DNA from: Pseudomonas sp. MIACH
Lineage (GTDB): Bacteria > Pseudomonadota > Gammaproteobacteria > Pseudomonadales > Pseudomonadaceae
Assembly: GCF_001269925.1 (NCBI RefSeq)
Contig: NZ_LHVO01000046.1
Coordinates: 1 to 64,000, forward strand
Direction of reading: 5' to 3'
DNA length: 64,000 nucleotides
Positions 11,300-19,656 of this stretch are shown piece after piece; the stretch's first letter is position 1; every line of letters starts with the position of its first letter. The notes under the pieces are model-generated. The model was not told the DNA's origin, searched no databases, and saw nothing but the letters and a program-made list of their open reading frames with translations. Made by a program: the position numbers and the translations under genes.

Positions 11300-11716
11300 G
11301 TGCCAACAGCATCTGCAGCAATTGAAATCCCGGTATCGGCCGATCAGGTCTGGAAATTGGTTGGCGGCTTTAACAGCCTGCCCGACTGGTTGCCGCTGAT
11401 CGTTAAGAGCGAGCCCGGCGAGGGCGGCCGCGTGCGTCACCTGGAAACCGCCGACGGCGGTGTGGTGGTGGAGCGTTTGCAGACCTTCGATAACGTCGGG
11501 CGTACTTACAGCTACACCATTGAAGCGTCGCCGTTTCCGGTGAGTGCCTATCTTGCGACTGTGCAAGTTGAGGCGTTGACGGAGTCGTCGGCAAAGGTAA
11601 CGTGGTCCGGGGTGTTTACCCCGGCGGCGGGTACTACGGAGGCGGCGGTGGAAGAGCTGTTTGCCGGCATGTACAGCGGCGGGCTTGAGGCGCTGCGGGC
11701 CAACTTCCCGGCCTGA
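11300..11716 (+). CDS. SRPBCC (START-like) family protein
   Basis: A 138-residue helix-grip protein of the polyketide-cyclase/SRPBCC type. It starts IEIPVSADQVWKLVGGFNSLPDWLPLI and ends with a long helix (EAAVEELFAGMYSGGLEALRANF). These proteins hold hydrophobic ligands; no function is known here. The start is a GTG at 11300 with a TTGGAG ribosome site. It follows the FAD oxidase gene by 57 bases and may be co-transcribed. Confidence 0.82.
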   Translation: MPTASAAIEIPVSADQVWKLVGGFNSLPDWLPLIVKSEPGEGGRVRHLETADGGVVVERLQTFDNVGRTYSYTIEASPFPVSAYLATVQVEALTESSAKVTWSGVFTPAAGTTEAAVEELFAGMYSGGLEALRANFPA

Positions 11717-11773
11717 TCCGATCTACCCGGCAATGCAAGGTATCTACACAACGTTCAGAGACTTTCGAGTTCC

Positions 11774-11919
11774 CCTGTGGCGAGCGGGCTTGCCCTAATG
11801 CCCGTCAGTTAAGGCTTTTTGTAGGAGCGAGCTTGCTCGCGAAAAACTCACAGGCGCCGCGTTTATTCAGGAGGCACGCGTTATCGTTGACGTTTTTCGC
11901 GAGCAAGCTCGCTCCTACA
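11774..11919. repeat. REP-type inverted pair
   Basis: Bases 11820-11847 and 11892-11919 are perfect 28-base inverted copies (TGTAGGAGCGAGCTTGCTCG then CGAAAAAC), each with its own short palindrome around AGCTTGCTCG. This is the common Pseudomonas BIME arrangement. A third, diverged element (CCTGTGGCGAGCGGGCTTGCCC) lies at 11774-11795. The pair separates the plus-strand SRPBCC gene from the convergent histidine kinase gene. Confidence 0.85.
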
Positions 11920-11957
11920 GGAGGCGATGTACGCTTACTGACTGACTGGCTTATGGA

Positions 11958-13352
11958 TCAGGCTTCGGGCATCAGTTGCTGGCGGCATTCCAGGATCAGG
12001 CGCGCACCGCCTTGCTCGCTGGTGCCGACTTCCAACTTGAACCCATGCAAGTTGATGATCGCGGCCACGATCGATAGGCCCAATCCAAACCCGCCTTGCT
12101 GGTCGCCTTCATCCACCCGATAAAAGCGCTGGAACACCGCGTCGCGTTCTGCCGCCGGTATGCCGGGCCCGGAGTCGTGCACTTCGATGCGCGTGCTGCC
12201 GGCGTCGTTGAGCCCGCGCAGGATCACTTCGCCCCCCGCTGGGGAGAACTTGATCGAGTTGCTCAGCAGGTTGGCCAAGGCTTCGAACAACAGGGCGCGG
12301 TCGCCGGTGATCCATGGCAGGGACTCGGGGACTTCGAGGCGCAGGTGCAATTCGCCTTCTTCGGCCAGGGGCAGGTAGAAGTCATGCAACTCGCGCAGCA
12401 GGGGCAGCGGGTCCATGACCAGGAAACCGGAGCGGCGCTGGTGGTCTTCCAGTTCGGAAATGCGCAACAGCCCGCGAAAACGCGCCATCAGGGTGTCGGT
12501 CTCGGCGATGGCGTCGTCCAGTTTTACCGCGTAGCCGGAGTCCTGCTCGGCCTCCTGCCGGATGCGGTAGAGCTGTGCGCGCAGGCGGGTCAGCGGGGTG
12601 CGCAGGTCATGGGCGATGTTGTCGCAGACGCCCTTGACCTCGTTCATCAGCTTCTCGATGCGGTCGAGCATGGCGTTGACGATGGCGGCGAGCATGTCCA
12701 GTTCATCACGGCGGTTGGACAGCGGCAAACGGTGGGTAAGGTCGCCGGCGACGATGGCTTCGGCGCTGGCCTGGATCCCGCGAATCCGTCGCAATGGGCG
12801 GCGGCGCAACAGATGCCAGCCAGCAGCGCCGGGGATAATCGTCAGGGACAGCGCCCACAGCAGGGCATGCCAGATGATCCGCGTCACACCGAACAGCGAG
12901 CCGTTGGCGCGCACCAGCACCAGCCAGCGGCCTTCGTCGGTGTGGGTGGCGACGGCGTCGCAGCTGTCCTTGGGCAGTTTGGGGTCGTCGGAGTCGACGC
13001 AGTTGGTCAGGGTGTGGATCTTGCCGTCCAGCGGCAGGTCGGGTGGGATCGCGCGGATCGGTCCGCTCAAGGGGCGGAATTGCTCATCGAACAGGCCGTA
13101 GGCGTCCACGCCTTTCATGTCGAAGGTCATGCTGGTGGTCAGCGCTTCCACCAGTTCTTCGCCGTCGAAACGCTGGAACAGGTGCTGGCGCTGCATCAGC
13201 GAATGGCGCGAGAGGTCGCCCAGGTAACCGGACACCTCGTAATACAGCACCCCCATGAGGATGCAGCTCCAGGCCACGAACAACGAACTGTAGAGCGCCA
13301 GCAAGCGGCTGCTGGAAGAGCGCCAGCCTTTAGAGGGGTTCAGCAATGACAT
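11958..13352 (-). CDS. Two-component sensor histidine kinase
   Basis: A 464-residue membrane kinase. It has a first membrane helix at about 14-36, a periplasmic sensor region of about 115 residues with two cysteines (C118 and C131, possibly a disulphide), and a second helix at about 158-178. A HAMP segment follows to about 232, then HisKA with H248 in DNIAHDLRTPL. The ATPase domain has N box LANLLSNSIKFSP and G boxes DSGPGIP and GGFGLGLSIV. It overlaps the regulator gene by 23 bases. The signal is unknown. Confidence 0.9.
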   Translation of the reverse strand: MSLLNPSKGWRSSSSRLLALYSSLFVAWSCILMGVLYYEVSGYLGDLSRHSLMQRQHLFQRFDGEELVEALTTSMTFDMKGVDAYGLFDEQFRPLSGPIRAIPPDLPLDGKIHTLTNCVDSDDPKLPKDSCDAVATHTDEGRWLVLVRANGSLFGVTRIIWHALLWALSLTIIPGAAGWHLLRRRPLRRIRGIQASAEAIVAGDLTHRLPLSNRRDELDMLAAIVNAMLDRIEKLMNEVKGVCDNIAHDLRTPLTRLRAQLYRIRQEAEQDSGYAVKLDDAIAETDTLMARFRGLLRISELEDHQRRSGFLVMDPLPLLRELHDFYLPLAEEGELHLRLEVPESLPWITGDRALLFEALANLLSNSIKFSPAGGEVILRGLNDAGSTRIEVHDSGPGIPAAERDAVFQRFYRVDEGDQQGGFGLGLSIVAAIINLHGFKLEVGTSEQGGARLILECRQQLMPEA

Positions 13353-14013
13353 AACCGGAACCTCGTACCGTGCGGATCAGCGGCGTGAGGCCCGGTGGAT
13401 CGATTTTCTTGCGCAGACGGCCGATGTGCACGTCGATCAGGTTGGTGCCCGGGTCGAAGTGATAACCCCAGACTTCCTCGAAGATCATCATCCGCGACAG
13501 GATCTGCCCGGTGTTGCGCATGAGGAATTCGAGCAATTTGTACTCGGTGGGCAGCAGGCTCAGGGGCTGGTCGGCGCGGCTGGCTTCGCGGCTGATCAGG
13601 TTGAGTTCCAGGTCGGCCACGCGCAGTGCGGTTTCGAATTCCTTGACCGTGCTTTTACGGCGCAGCAGCACCTCGACGCGGGCGGCCATTTCGTCGGAGG
13701 CAAACGGCTTGGTGAGGTAGTCATCCCCCCCGGCGCGCAGGCCGCGCACGCGCTCGTCGACATCGGAGAGGGCGCTGATCATCAGGATCGGCGTCGACAC
13801 ACCGATGGTGCGCAAGGTGGTGACGATGGCCAGGCCGTCGAGTTCCGGCAGCATGCGGTCGAGGGTGATCAGATCGTAATCACCACTCACGGCGCGGACC
13901 AGGCCTTCGCGGCCGTTGTCCACCCAATCTACGTCCAGTCCATGGCTACTCAGCTCGGCGACGATCTCGCGGGCCGTTACGGCGTCATCCTCGATGGTCA
14001 AAATGCGGGTCAT
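13330..14013 (-). CDS. OmpR-family response regulator
   Basis: A 227-residue regulator. The receiver domain has the acidic pair IEDD at 7-10, phosphoacceptor D52 (ITLDRMLPELDG) and the conserved lysine in LTKPF. The C-terminal winged helix ends LIRTVRGSGYVIAEPL, as in the OmpR/PhoB class. I chose the ATG at 14013 because MTRILTIEDDA is the normal family start; a GTG 24 bases upstream has no better ribosome site. Partner of the overlapping histidine kinase gene. Confidence 0.9.
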   Translation of the reverse strand: MTRILTIEDDAVTAREIVAELSSHGLDVDWVDNGREGLVRAVSGDYDLITLDRMLPELDGLAIVTTLRTIGVSTPILMISALSDVDERVRGLRAGGDDYLTKPFASDEMAARVEVLLRRKSTVKEFETALRVADLELNLISREASRADQPLSLLPTEYKLLEFLMRNTGQILSRMMIFEEVWGYHFDPGTNLIDVHIGRLRKKIDPPGLTPLIRTVRGSGYVIAEPL

Positions 14014-14134
14014 AGGATTACCTGGTGAGCGATTCACACTAGAAGTGGGGGCATTTTGCCAAGAAATGGCTGAACGCTTCCTAAATAAAACTTCATCTAG
14101 GCCCAGACCCCCATTTCATGACGAACAACGGTCG

Positions 14135-14560
14135 GTGTGGGAGGGGGCTTACCCCCGGTAACCACGATGCGAAGCGAGTCGCCCTTGATCTTGATCTTGC
14201 TTTTGATCTTGATCTTGATCTCAGGCGCCCCGTTAAACCACGCTGGCCGGAATTCGATAGTGATTTGGGGGGTAAACCGGCAGGGATGCCGGTTTAGCCG
14301 CCCCGCGCCATGGAGGGCGCGTGGCGGCGGCCTCCCAAATCACTGTCGGATTACGGGCACACCGAGCCTGGGCGAGGTGCCGAGTGGTGGGGCGAAGCGT
14401 TTTGCTTACTTTTGCGCTGTTCAAAAGTGAGCCGCCGTAAGGGCGGAACCCATAGCGGCCGTTACCGCAGCAACGGATATGTACCCGGTCCAATCCAAAA
14501 AAATGGTCGGCCCAGAGGCCGCCATCGGGAGCAAGCCCCCTCCCACAGGGAATGCATAAC
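14135..14560. repeat. Fluorescens-group intergenic repeat with a hexamer run
   Basis: There is no convincing gene between 14014 and 14729. The stretch starts with a partial GTGGGAGGGGGCTTACCCCC hairpin at 14138-14157, then about six near-copies of TTGATC or CTTGAT at 14184-14222. A long conserved-looking block follows, with an AACCGGCAGGGATGCCGGTTT hairpin at 14275-14296 and GC-rich dyads. It ends with a half hairpin (GCAAGCCCCCTCCCACAGGG) near 14531-14551. ORFs of about 100-120 codons cross it on both strands but lack ribosome sites. I recall blocks like this in many copies in P. fluorescens genomes and treat it as a dispersed repeat. Confidence 0.6.
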
Positions 14561-14729
14561 GCCCGCCTGCAACAATCATTTCTTGCAAGTTGCATGGTTT
14601 AGGCAAGTTCAATTTACTTAACCTATTGAAATTCAAAGGATTTAATTTTTGGCGCGACTGGCATGCTGCCTGCACTGTCCCTTTTGAGACTTGTAACACT
14701 ATATTTTTCCTGCCGGGAGCAAAACAACA

Positions 14730-15635
14730 ATGATCACATCCTCATCCACGCTGCAAGAGTCGAGCACGCTCTCCGGGGTTTCCTGGGGGGCGATTTTTGC
14801 CGGGGCCGCTGCGGCGGCTGCGTTGTCTCTGATTCTGGTATTGCTGGGCTTCGGCCTGGGCTTTTCGGCGGTGTCGCCGTGGGCCGACAGCGGTATCAGC
14901 GCCAAGGGGCTTGGCATTTCCACGATTATCTGGCTGGCCTTTACCCAGATCGTCGCCTCCGGGCTGGGTGGCTATATCGCCGGCCGGTTGCGCGTGAAGT
15001 GGGCCAATATGCACGGCGATGAGGTGTACTTTCGCGACACTGCCCATGGTTTCCTGGCCTGGGCGGTTGCCACGCTGGTCACCGCAGTGCTGGTGGTCGG
15101 TTCGGTCAGCAGTGTGGTCAGCGGTGGTGTGAAAGCCGGTGCCAGCGTGGCAGCGGGTGCGGCCAGCGGTATCAGCCAAGCCGCAGGCAGTGCCGCCAAA
15201 GGCGTCAACGGTGGTGACTTTGACTACTACGTCGACAGCCTGTTTCGTGATGATCGCCCGGTCGCCGTCAGTGATGACGCTGCCCATGGCGTGGTTGCAC
15301 GCATCTTGACCCGCACCCTGAGCAACGACGGCCAACTCGCCGCTGAAGACCGTGCCTACCTGGCCCAGTTGATCAGCCAGCGCACCAACCTCAGCCAGGC
15401 CGATGCCGAAGCGCGTATCGACAAGGTGTATGGCGAGGCGCGTAAAGCGCTCGAAGACGCCAAGCTCAAAGCCAAGCAAGCCGCTGACACCGCCGCCAAA
15501 GTCGCTGCCTATACCTCGCTGTGGACCTTTGTCGCACTGTTGATCGGCGCCTTCTTCGCCAGCTTCGCCGCAACCTTTGGTGGCCGTCGCCGCGATGCCG
15601 TGGTGTACGTCGAAACCGAAACCTACGTTCGTTAA
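14730..15635 (+). CDS. Conserved membrane protein of unknown function
   Basis: A 301-residue protein with four predicted membrane helices (about 17-47, 62-86, 107-131 and 263-284). Between helices three and four is a soluble region of about 130 residues that starts Ala/Gly-rich and ends in a charged, Lys/Ala-rich helix (EARKALEDAKLKAKQAADTAAKVAAY). Helix one is Gly/Ala-rich. I do not recognise a named domain. The gene is followed 15 bases later by a 24-codon membrane peptide gene with a strong ribosome site, probably in the same transcript. Confidence 0.8.
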   Translation: MITSSSTLQESSTLSGVSWGAIFAGAAAAAALSLILVLLGFGLGFSAVSPWADSGISAKGLGISTIIWLAFTQIVASGLGGYIAGRLRVKWANMHGDEVYFRDTAHGFLAWAVATLVTAVLVVGSVSSVVSGGVKAGASVAAGAASGISQAAGSAAKGVNGGDFDYYVDSLFRDDRPVAVSDDAAHGVVARILTRTLSNDGQLAAEDRAYLAQLISQRTNLSQADAEARIDKVYGEARKALEDAKLKAKQAADTAAKVAAYTSLWTFVALLIGAFFASFAATFGGRRRDAVVYVETETYVR

Positions 15636-15650
15636 TTCAAGGAGAACACC

Positions 15651-15725
15651 ATGCGCTCATTACTTCTGTGGTTCCTCGGCGTGCCGATCCCGGTGATCAT
15701 CCTGATCGCAATTTTCATGCACTGA
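15651..15725 (+). CDS. Very short membrane peptide (24 residues)
   Basis: ATG at 15651 is preceded by AAGGAG at the ideal distance. The product is 24 residues with one hydrophobic helix (MRSLLLWFLGVPIP then VIILIAIFMH). From memory, near-identical short peptides occur widely in proteobacteria, beside membrane-protein genes. The Pro-Ile-Pro kink and lack of charge after R2 suggest a small single-span membrane protein. It follows the 301-residue membrane protein gene by 15 bases. Function is unknown. Confidence 0.75.
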   Translation: MRSLLLWFLGVPIPVIILIAIFMH

Positions 15726-15733
15726 TCCCGAGC

Positions 15734-16957
15734 TCAGCTCGGCCCGATGTGGGAGGGGACAAGTTCCCTCCCACATTTGGGTTTGTGGAGTGTCAGCCAG
15801 GTCGCTACCAACAGTGCGCTGGCAACGGCGGTCATGATTACCAGCGGCTGCGAGGTACCGTCGGACAGCAGCCCGGTGGCCCAACTGCTCACGGCAGTGA
15901 GGAACATCTGGGTAAAGAAGAACAACCCCGACGCGGTTCCTGCTATCGCGCCGTACGGCTGCAACACTGACAGTTGGCACGCCGGAATCACCATCCCCAC
16001 CGACACCATGATCACCAGCATCGGCAGCACGATCGCCAGCCATTCCCCCGGCATAGCGATGGTGGCAACTGCGAGCATCACGCTGCCCAGCACGTTCAAG
16101 CCAATGGCTGCATTGATCAACCGGTCCGGCTCAAAGCGCCGCACCAGCCTGCGGAACAGGTTCGCGCCGAGCATGTAGCCGCTGATCGTCGCCGCGAACA
16201 CCAGCGCATAGGCCGTGGCAGACAAATGAAAGCCCCGTTGCAGCAGCGCCGAAGACTCACTGATAAACGGGAAATAGGTGCTGTACACGCAGCCGATCGC
16301 CAGGGAATAGCGCAGGAAATAGCGGTCGCCCAGTAACTGGCCGTAGAGGCGCAGCAGGTTGCTCGGCGGCGCGGCGGCGACATCCGCCGGGCGGGTTTCG
16401 GGCAGGCGGCGATACACCACCAGGTAGAGCACTGCGCCGATCACGCCGAGCAGCACAAACAGGCCGCGCCAGTCGATGAAGGGCAACATCAGGCTGCCCA
16501 GCACCGGAGCGGCCATCGGGGACACGGCCATGGCCATGGAAATCAGGCCCAGCAGGCGCGCCTGTTCATCCCGGTCAAAATAGTCGCGCACGATCACCCG
16601 ACCGATCACCGTGGTGCAGCACCCGCCCAGGGCCTGGAACAGGCGGGCGATAATCAGCACACCGATGCTGTCGGCCAGGGCGCAGGCTACAGTAGCCAGC
16701 ACGTACAGAAACAGTCCCGCCAGCAACACGGGACGGCGGCCGAAACGGTCGGTCAGCGGGCCGCTGATCAGCAGGGAGATCGCCGAACCGAAGGTGTACA
16801 GCGTGAGGGTCAACTGCAACTGGCTGTCGCTGGTCTGGAAGTAATCGGCCATGGCGGGCAGGGCGGGCAGGTGCATGTCCAGGGTGATGCGTGGCAGGCC
16901 GATCAGCACGGTCAGCAGTATCAGCCAGAACCACGGGGAGAGGGCGCGTTGAGTCAT
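15734..16957 (-). CDS. MFS drug exporter, Bcr/CflA family
   Basis: A 407-residue, 12-helix major-facilitator protein. It begins with the Bcr/CflA pattern (RITLDMHLPALPAMADYF), then LTDRFGRRPVLLAG, the MFS loop 2-3 motif, and VIVRDYFDRDEQARLLGLISMAMAVSPMAAP. It probably exports drugs or small metabolites. ATG at 16957 is preferred over a GTG at 16990; neither has a strong ribosome site. It is divergent from the MocR-type regulator at 17050, a plausible controller. The last codons are formed by an intergenic-type hairpin (15747-15776), giving an unusual tail. Confidence 0.88.
   Translation of the reverse strand: MTQRALSPWFWLILLTVLIGLPRITLDMHLPALPAMADYFQTSDSQLQLTLTLYTFGSAISLLISGPLTDRFGRRPVLLAGLFLYVLATVACALADSIGVLIIARLFQALGGCCTTVIGRVIVRDYFDRDEQARLLGLISMAMAVSPMAAPVLGSLMLPFIDWRGLFVLLGVIGAVLYLVVYRRLPETRPADVAAAPPSNLLRLYGQLLGDRYFLRYSLAIGCVYSTYFPFISESSALLQRGFHLSATAYALVFAATISGYMLGANLFRRLVRRFEPDRLINAAIGLNVLGSVMLAVATIAMPGEWLAIVLPMLVIMVSVGMVIPACQLSVLQPYGAIAGTASGLFFFTQMFLTAVSSWATGLLSDGTSQPLVIMTAVASALLVATWLTLHKPKCGRELVPSHIGPS
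15747..15776. terminator. Hairpin at the convergent gene ends
   Basis: ATGTGGGAGGGGAC and its complement (one mismatch, 2-base loop) lie just after the 24-codon peptide gene on the plus strand. On the minus strand the hairpin lies inside the last codons of the MFS gene. It is of the same family as the hairpin at 7745. Confidence 0.65.
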
Positions 16958-17049
16958 GGGCGGTGTCTTCACAAGGAGGAGAGCCCGCACTCTAGCGGCA
17001 TTGTGGTTTAATCCTCAGGGCCGCTTATGACGAAAATGATTGGACCACT

Positions 17050-18534
17050 ATGAGCCGAGGAAAAACCTCATCCGCCCTGGACCTGCCGCGTCCCGACAGC
17101 CTGGAGGTGGGAAAGCAGCAGGGTGCCTACGAGGCCTTGCGCGCAGCAATCCTGAACCGACAGGTGCCGGCGGGCAGCCGTTTGCCGTCCACCCGCAGCC
17201 TCGCCGAACGCTGGCGGGTATCCCGTGGCACGCTGGAGGCGGCGTTCGACCGCCTGCACAGCGAGGGCTATGTGCAGCGCGTGGCCGGTTCCGGTACGCG
17301 GGTGTGTGCGGTGATCCCCGAGCAATTCATTGCGGCACCTGCACCTCGCGCGATGCCTCGTCGCGAAGTGGCGGTTGATCGCCCCGAATCCGGGGTGCAG
17401 AGCCATGTGCCTTTTGTCGCTCGGCGACCGGACGCCAGCCTGTTTGACATGAAGGCCTGGGCGCGTTGCATTTCCCGGGGACTGCTATCGGCGGGGCCGG
17501 GTGCGCTCGAGGCGGGCCATCCCGCCGGGCTGCCGGAACTGCGTGCACAGATCGCCGACTACCTGCGCAGCTATCGTGGCATGCACTGTGAGGCGGATGA
17601 AGTGATCGTCACCACCGGCATTCGCCACGCCCTTGACTTGATCGCGCGTACGCTGCTCAAGCCCGGTGACACGGCCTGCGTCGAAGACCCTGGTTATCCA
17701 CCGGCACGACGCTTGTTCGGGCTGGCGGGTGCAGAGGTCCAGGCGATTGCGGTCACGGCCGAGGGGCTCGATACCGCTCAACTCCCCGACACGGCGCGCC
17801 TGGTCTACGTCACCCCGGCCCACCAGGCACCGTTGGGCATGACCCTGTCGGTGTCGCGACGCCTGGCGCTGCTGGACTGGGCTGCCCGCGCCGGAGCCTG
17901 GGTGGTGGAAGACGACTATGACAGCGAATACAACTACCACAGCGCACCGCTGGCGGCGCTCAAATCCCTGGATGCCAATGACCGGCTGATCTACTGCGGC
18001 AGCTTCAACAAAAACCTGTTCCCCGGTTTGCGCGTCGGCTTCATGGTGGTGCCCAAGGCACTGCGCCCGGCGTTGTTGCGCACCCTGCAACTCACCGGGC
18101 ATTCGGTGGGGGCCATTGATCAGTTGGGGTTGCTGGAGTTTCTCGGCAGCGGCGCTTTCGTGCGCCACTTGCGGGCGTCCCGCCAGGCGTATCAGGCGCG
18201 GCGCGATGTGTTGCTCGACTGCCTTGGGCCCCACTGTACGATCAGCGGGCAGCAGGCCGGATTGCATTTTGTGTTGTGGTTGCCGACCGGTGTCGAGGAA
18301 GACGAATTCTGTGCGCGTGCCGCACAAGCCGGGCTGACGTTGCAGCCACTGGGCAAGTTCTGCGTCGAGGCGATCCTGCCGCCAGCGGTCATCATCGGCT
18401 ACACCGCGTTGACCCTGGCGCAGATCCGCTTTCACGGGCGTGCGCTAGCCCAATTACTGCCGGTCAGTCATCAAACCCGACCTGCTCGTGAATCTCGTCC
18501 ACCTTCAACTCCAACCGATACGCCACCGCAATAA
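17050..18534 (+). CDS. MocR-type regulator (GntR winged helix fused to aminotransferase)
   Basis: A 494-residue PLP-dependent regulator. The GntR winged helix spans about 20-90 (YEALRAAILNRQVPAGSRLPSTRSLAERWRVSRGTLEAAFDRL). A fold-type-I aminotransferase domain follows (about 120-480), with DDYDSEYNYHSAPLAAL and the PLP lysine in GSFNKNLFPGLR (K321). Most MocR proteins have Ser or Thr before that lysine; here it is Asn. It is divergent from the MFS exporter gene, with 92 bases between starts, and probably regulates it. The Pro/Thr-rich C-terminal tail overlaps the end of iolR by 71 bases. Confidence 0.9.
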   Translation: MSRGKTSSALDLPRPDSLEVGKQQGAYEALRAAILNRQVPAGSRLPSTRSLAERWRVSRGTLEAAFDRLHSEGYVQRVAGSGTRVCAVIPEQFIAAPAPRAMPRREVAVDRPESGVQSHVPFVARRPDASLFDMKAWARCISRGLLSAGPGALEAGHPAGLPELRAQIADYLRSYRGMHCEADEVIVTTGIRHALDLIARTLLKPGDTACVEDPGYPPARRLFGLAGAEVQAIAVTAEGLDTAQLPDTARLVYVTPAHQAPLGMTLSVSRRLALLDWAARAGAWVVEDDYDSEYNYHSAPLAALKSLDANDRLIYCGSFNKNLFPGLRVGFMVVPKALRPALLRTLQLTGHSVGAIDQLGLLEFLGSGAFVRHLRASRQAYQARRDVLLDCLGPHCTISGQQAGLHFVLWLPTGVEEDEFCARAAQAGLTLQPLGKFCVEAILPPAVIIGYTALTLAQIRFHGRALAQLLPVSHQTRPARESRPPSTPTDTPPQ

Positions 18535-19372
18535 ACAGCGCCTGGCACAGGCACAAGGTCGCGCTCAATGAGCGGAAGGCAAACGACGAGCCTTCATTCA
18601 CCAACAGCACCGCGTTCGCCCGCTTGGCCAGGGGCGACAGGTTGCTGTCGGTGATGATCAGGGTCTTGGCCTGATGGTGCTGGGCGATCCGCAGGCAGTG
18701 CTGGGTCTCTTTGCCGTAGGGCGTGAAGCTGATGGCGATCACCAGGTCATTGGCCCGCACGCTGCGCATCTGCTCGCGATAGCTGCCGCCCAAGCCGGAA
18801 ATCAGGTGGATGCGCTTGTTGGTGTGCTGCAGGTTGTAGACCAGGTAGTCGGCCACCGCGAACGAACGGCGCACACCGACCACGTAGATATTGTCGGCGT
18901 TGACCACCAGGTCGACGGCCTTGTCGAAGGCCACATCATCCAGTTCCAGCCCCAGGCGCTCGATACCCGAGAGGGTCGCGTTGACGCACTCGCGGGCCAG
19001 GTCGCCGCCGCTGGCTTTCTGCGACTTGTTGGCGATCATGCTGCGGATGCGCTGCTGGTAGTTCTGCACCGGCGTGGTTTTGTGGGTGTAGGCCTCGCGA
19101 AACAGCGCCTGCATCTCACTGAAGCCACTGAAGCCGAAACGCTGGGAAAACCGCACGATCGCCGAAGGGTGCACTTCGCATTCGCGGGCGATGTCGCTGA
19201 TGCGGTCGACCATGATCCGGTCGCTCTGCTGGCTCATGTAGCTGGCGATGCGCTTGAGCTGGCGCGGCAGGCTCTCGTATTCGTCGGTGATCAGCTGCAA
19301 CAGGCGTTCGGCATTGATCGGAGGGCTGGCGACTGTGTCTTCCAGGGTGGTCTCGGGATCGGTGCGGGACAT
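18464..19372 (-). CDS. iolR: RpiR-family repressor of inositol catabolism, IolR
   Basis: A 302-residue regulator. It has an N-terminal RpiR helix-turn-helix (RISDIARECEVHPSAIVRFSQRFGFSGFSEMQALFREAY) and a C-terminal SIS sugar-phosphate-binding domain (about 125-265; VGVRRSFAVADYLVYNLQ, AISFTPYGKET). It is divergent from iolC, with GGAA-N6-TTCC operators between them, the motif described for RpiR-type IolR in Sinorhizobium meliloti. ATG at 19372 has an AAGGA ribosome site; the longer frame to 19534 would run through the operator. The likely inducer is a phosphorylated inositol-pathway intermediate. Confidence 0.88.
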   Translation of the reverse strand: MSRTDPETTLEDTVASPPINAERLLQLITDEYESLPRQLKRIASYMSQQSDRIMVDRISDIARECEVHPSAIVRFSQRFGFSGFSEMQALFREAYTHKTTPVQNYQQRIRSMIANKSQKASGGDLARECVNATLSGIERLGLELDDVAFDKAVDLVVNADNIYVVGVRRSFAVADYLVYNLQHTNKRIHLISGLGGSYREQMRSVRANDLVIAISFTPYGKETQHCLRIAQHHQAKTLIITDSNLSPLAKRANAVLLVNEGSSFAFRSLSATLCLCQALFIAVAYRLELKVDEIHEQVGFDD

Positions 19373-19518
19373 GGGCAATCCTTCTGGCGTGTTCGTCTGG
19401 TGCGCTGATGGGTGGCGCAAGTCTACAGGGTAGGCGCAAAAAAATACCCCGGCATCACGGCCCGCGTGGCCTGCTGAAACGATGCACGGCGGCTGGCATG
19501 CCCCTATGCTGACGTATT

Positions 19519-19532
19519 GGAAAAAATATTCC
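19519..19532. promoter_or_regulatory. IolR operator before iolC
   Basis: GGAA-AAAATA-TTCC is a perfect GGAA-N6-TTCC dyad in an AT-rich tract. A second, imperfect copy (GGAA-TAAATA-TTGA) lies at 19548-19561, so the repressor may bind in tandem. An identical-form site precedes the ABC importer at 28376. Confidence 0.7.
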
Positions 19533-19656
19533 ACTAAAAATAATTCTGGAATAAATATTGATTGCGCGCGCTGGACGTTCTAGTCTGCTTCCACCAAGAG
19601 CGTTTGCCGTCGCCACGGCGGTACAACGCAGGCTGATAAAAATAACAGGAGCCAGC

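Noticed and set aside
14184-14222. Hexamer run considered as a CRISPR-like or satellite array
   Set aside because: Units are six bases with no spacers; it is a simple imperfect tandem run.
14233-14595. 120-codon minus-strand ORF in the 14.0-14.7 kb repeat block
   Set aside because: No ribosome site, and overlapping ORFs on both strands follow repeat sequence; treated as non-coding repeat.
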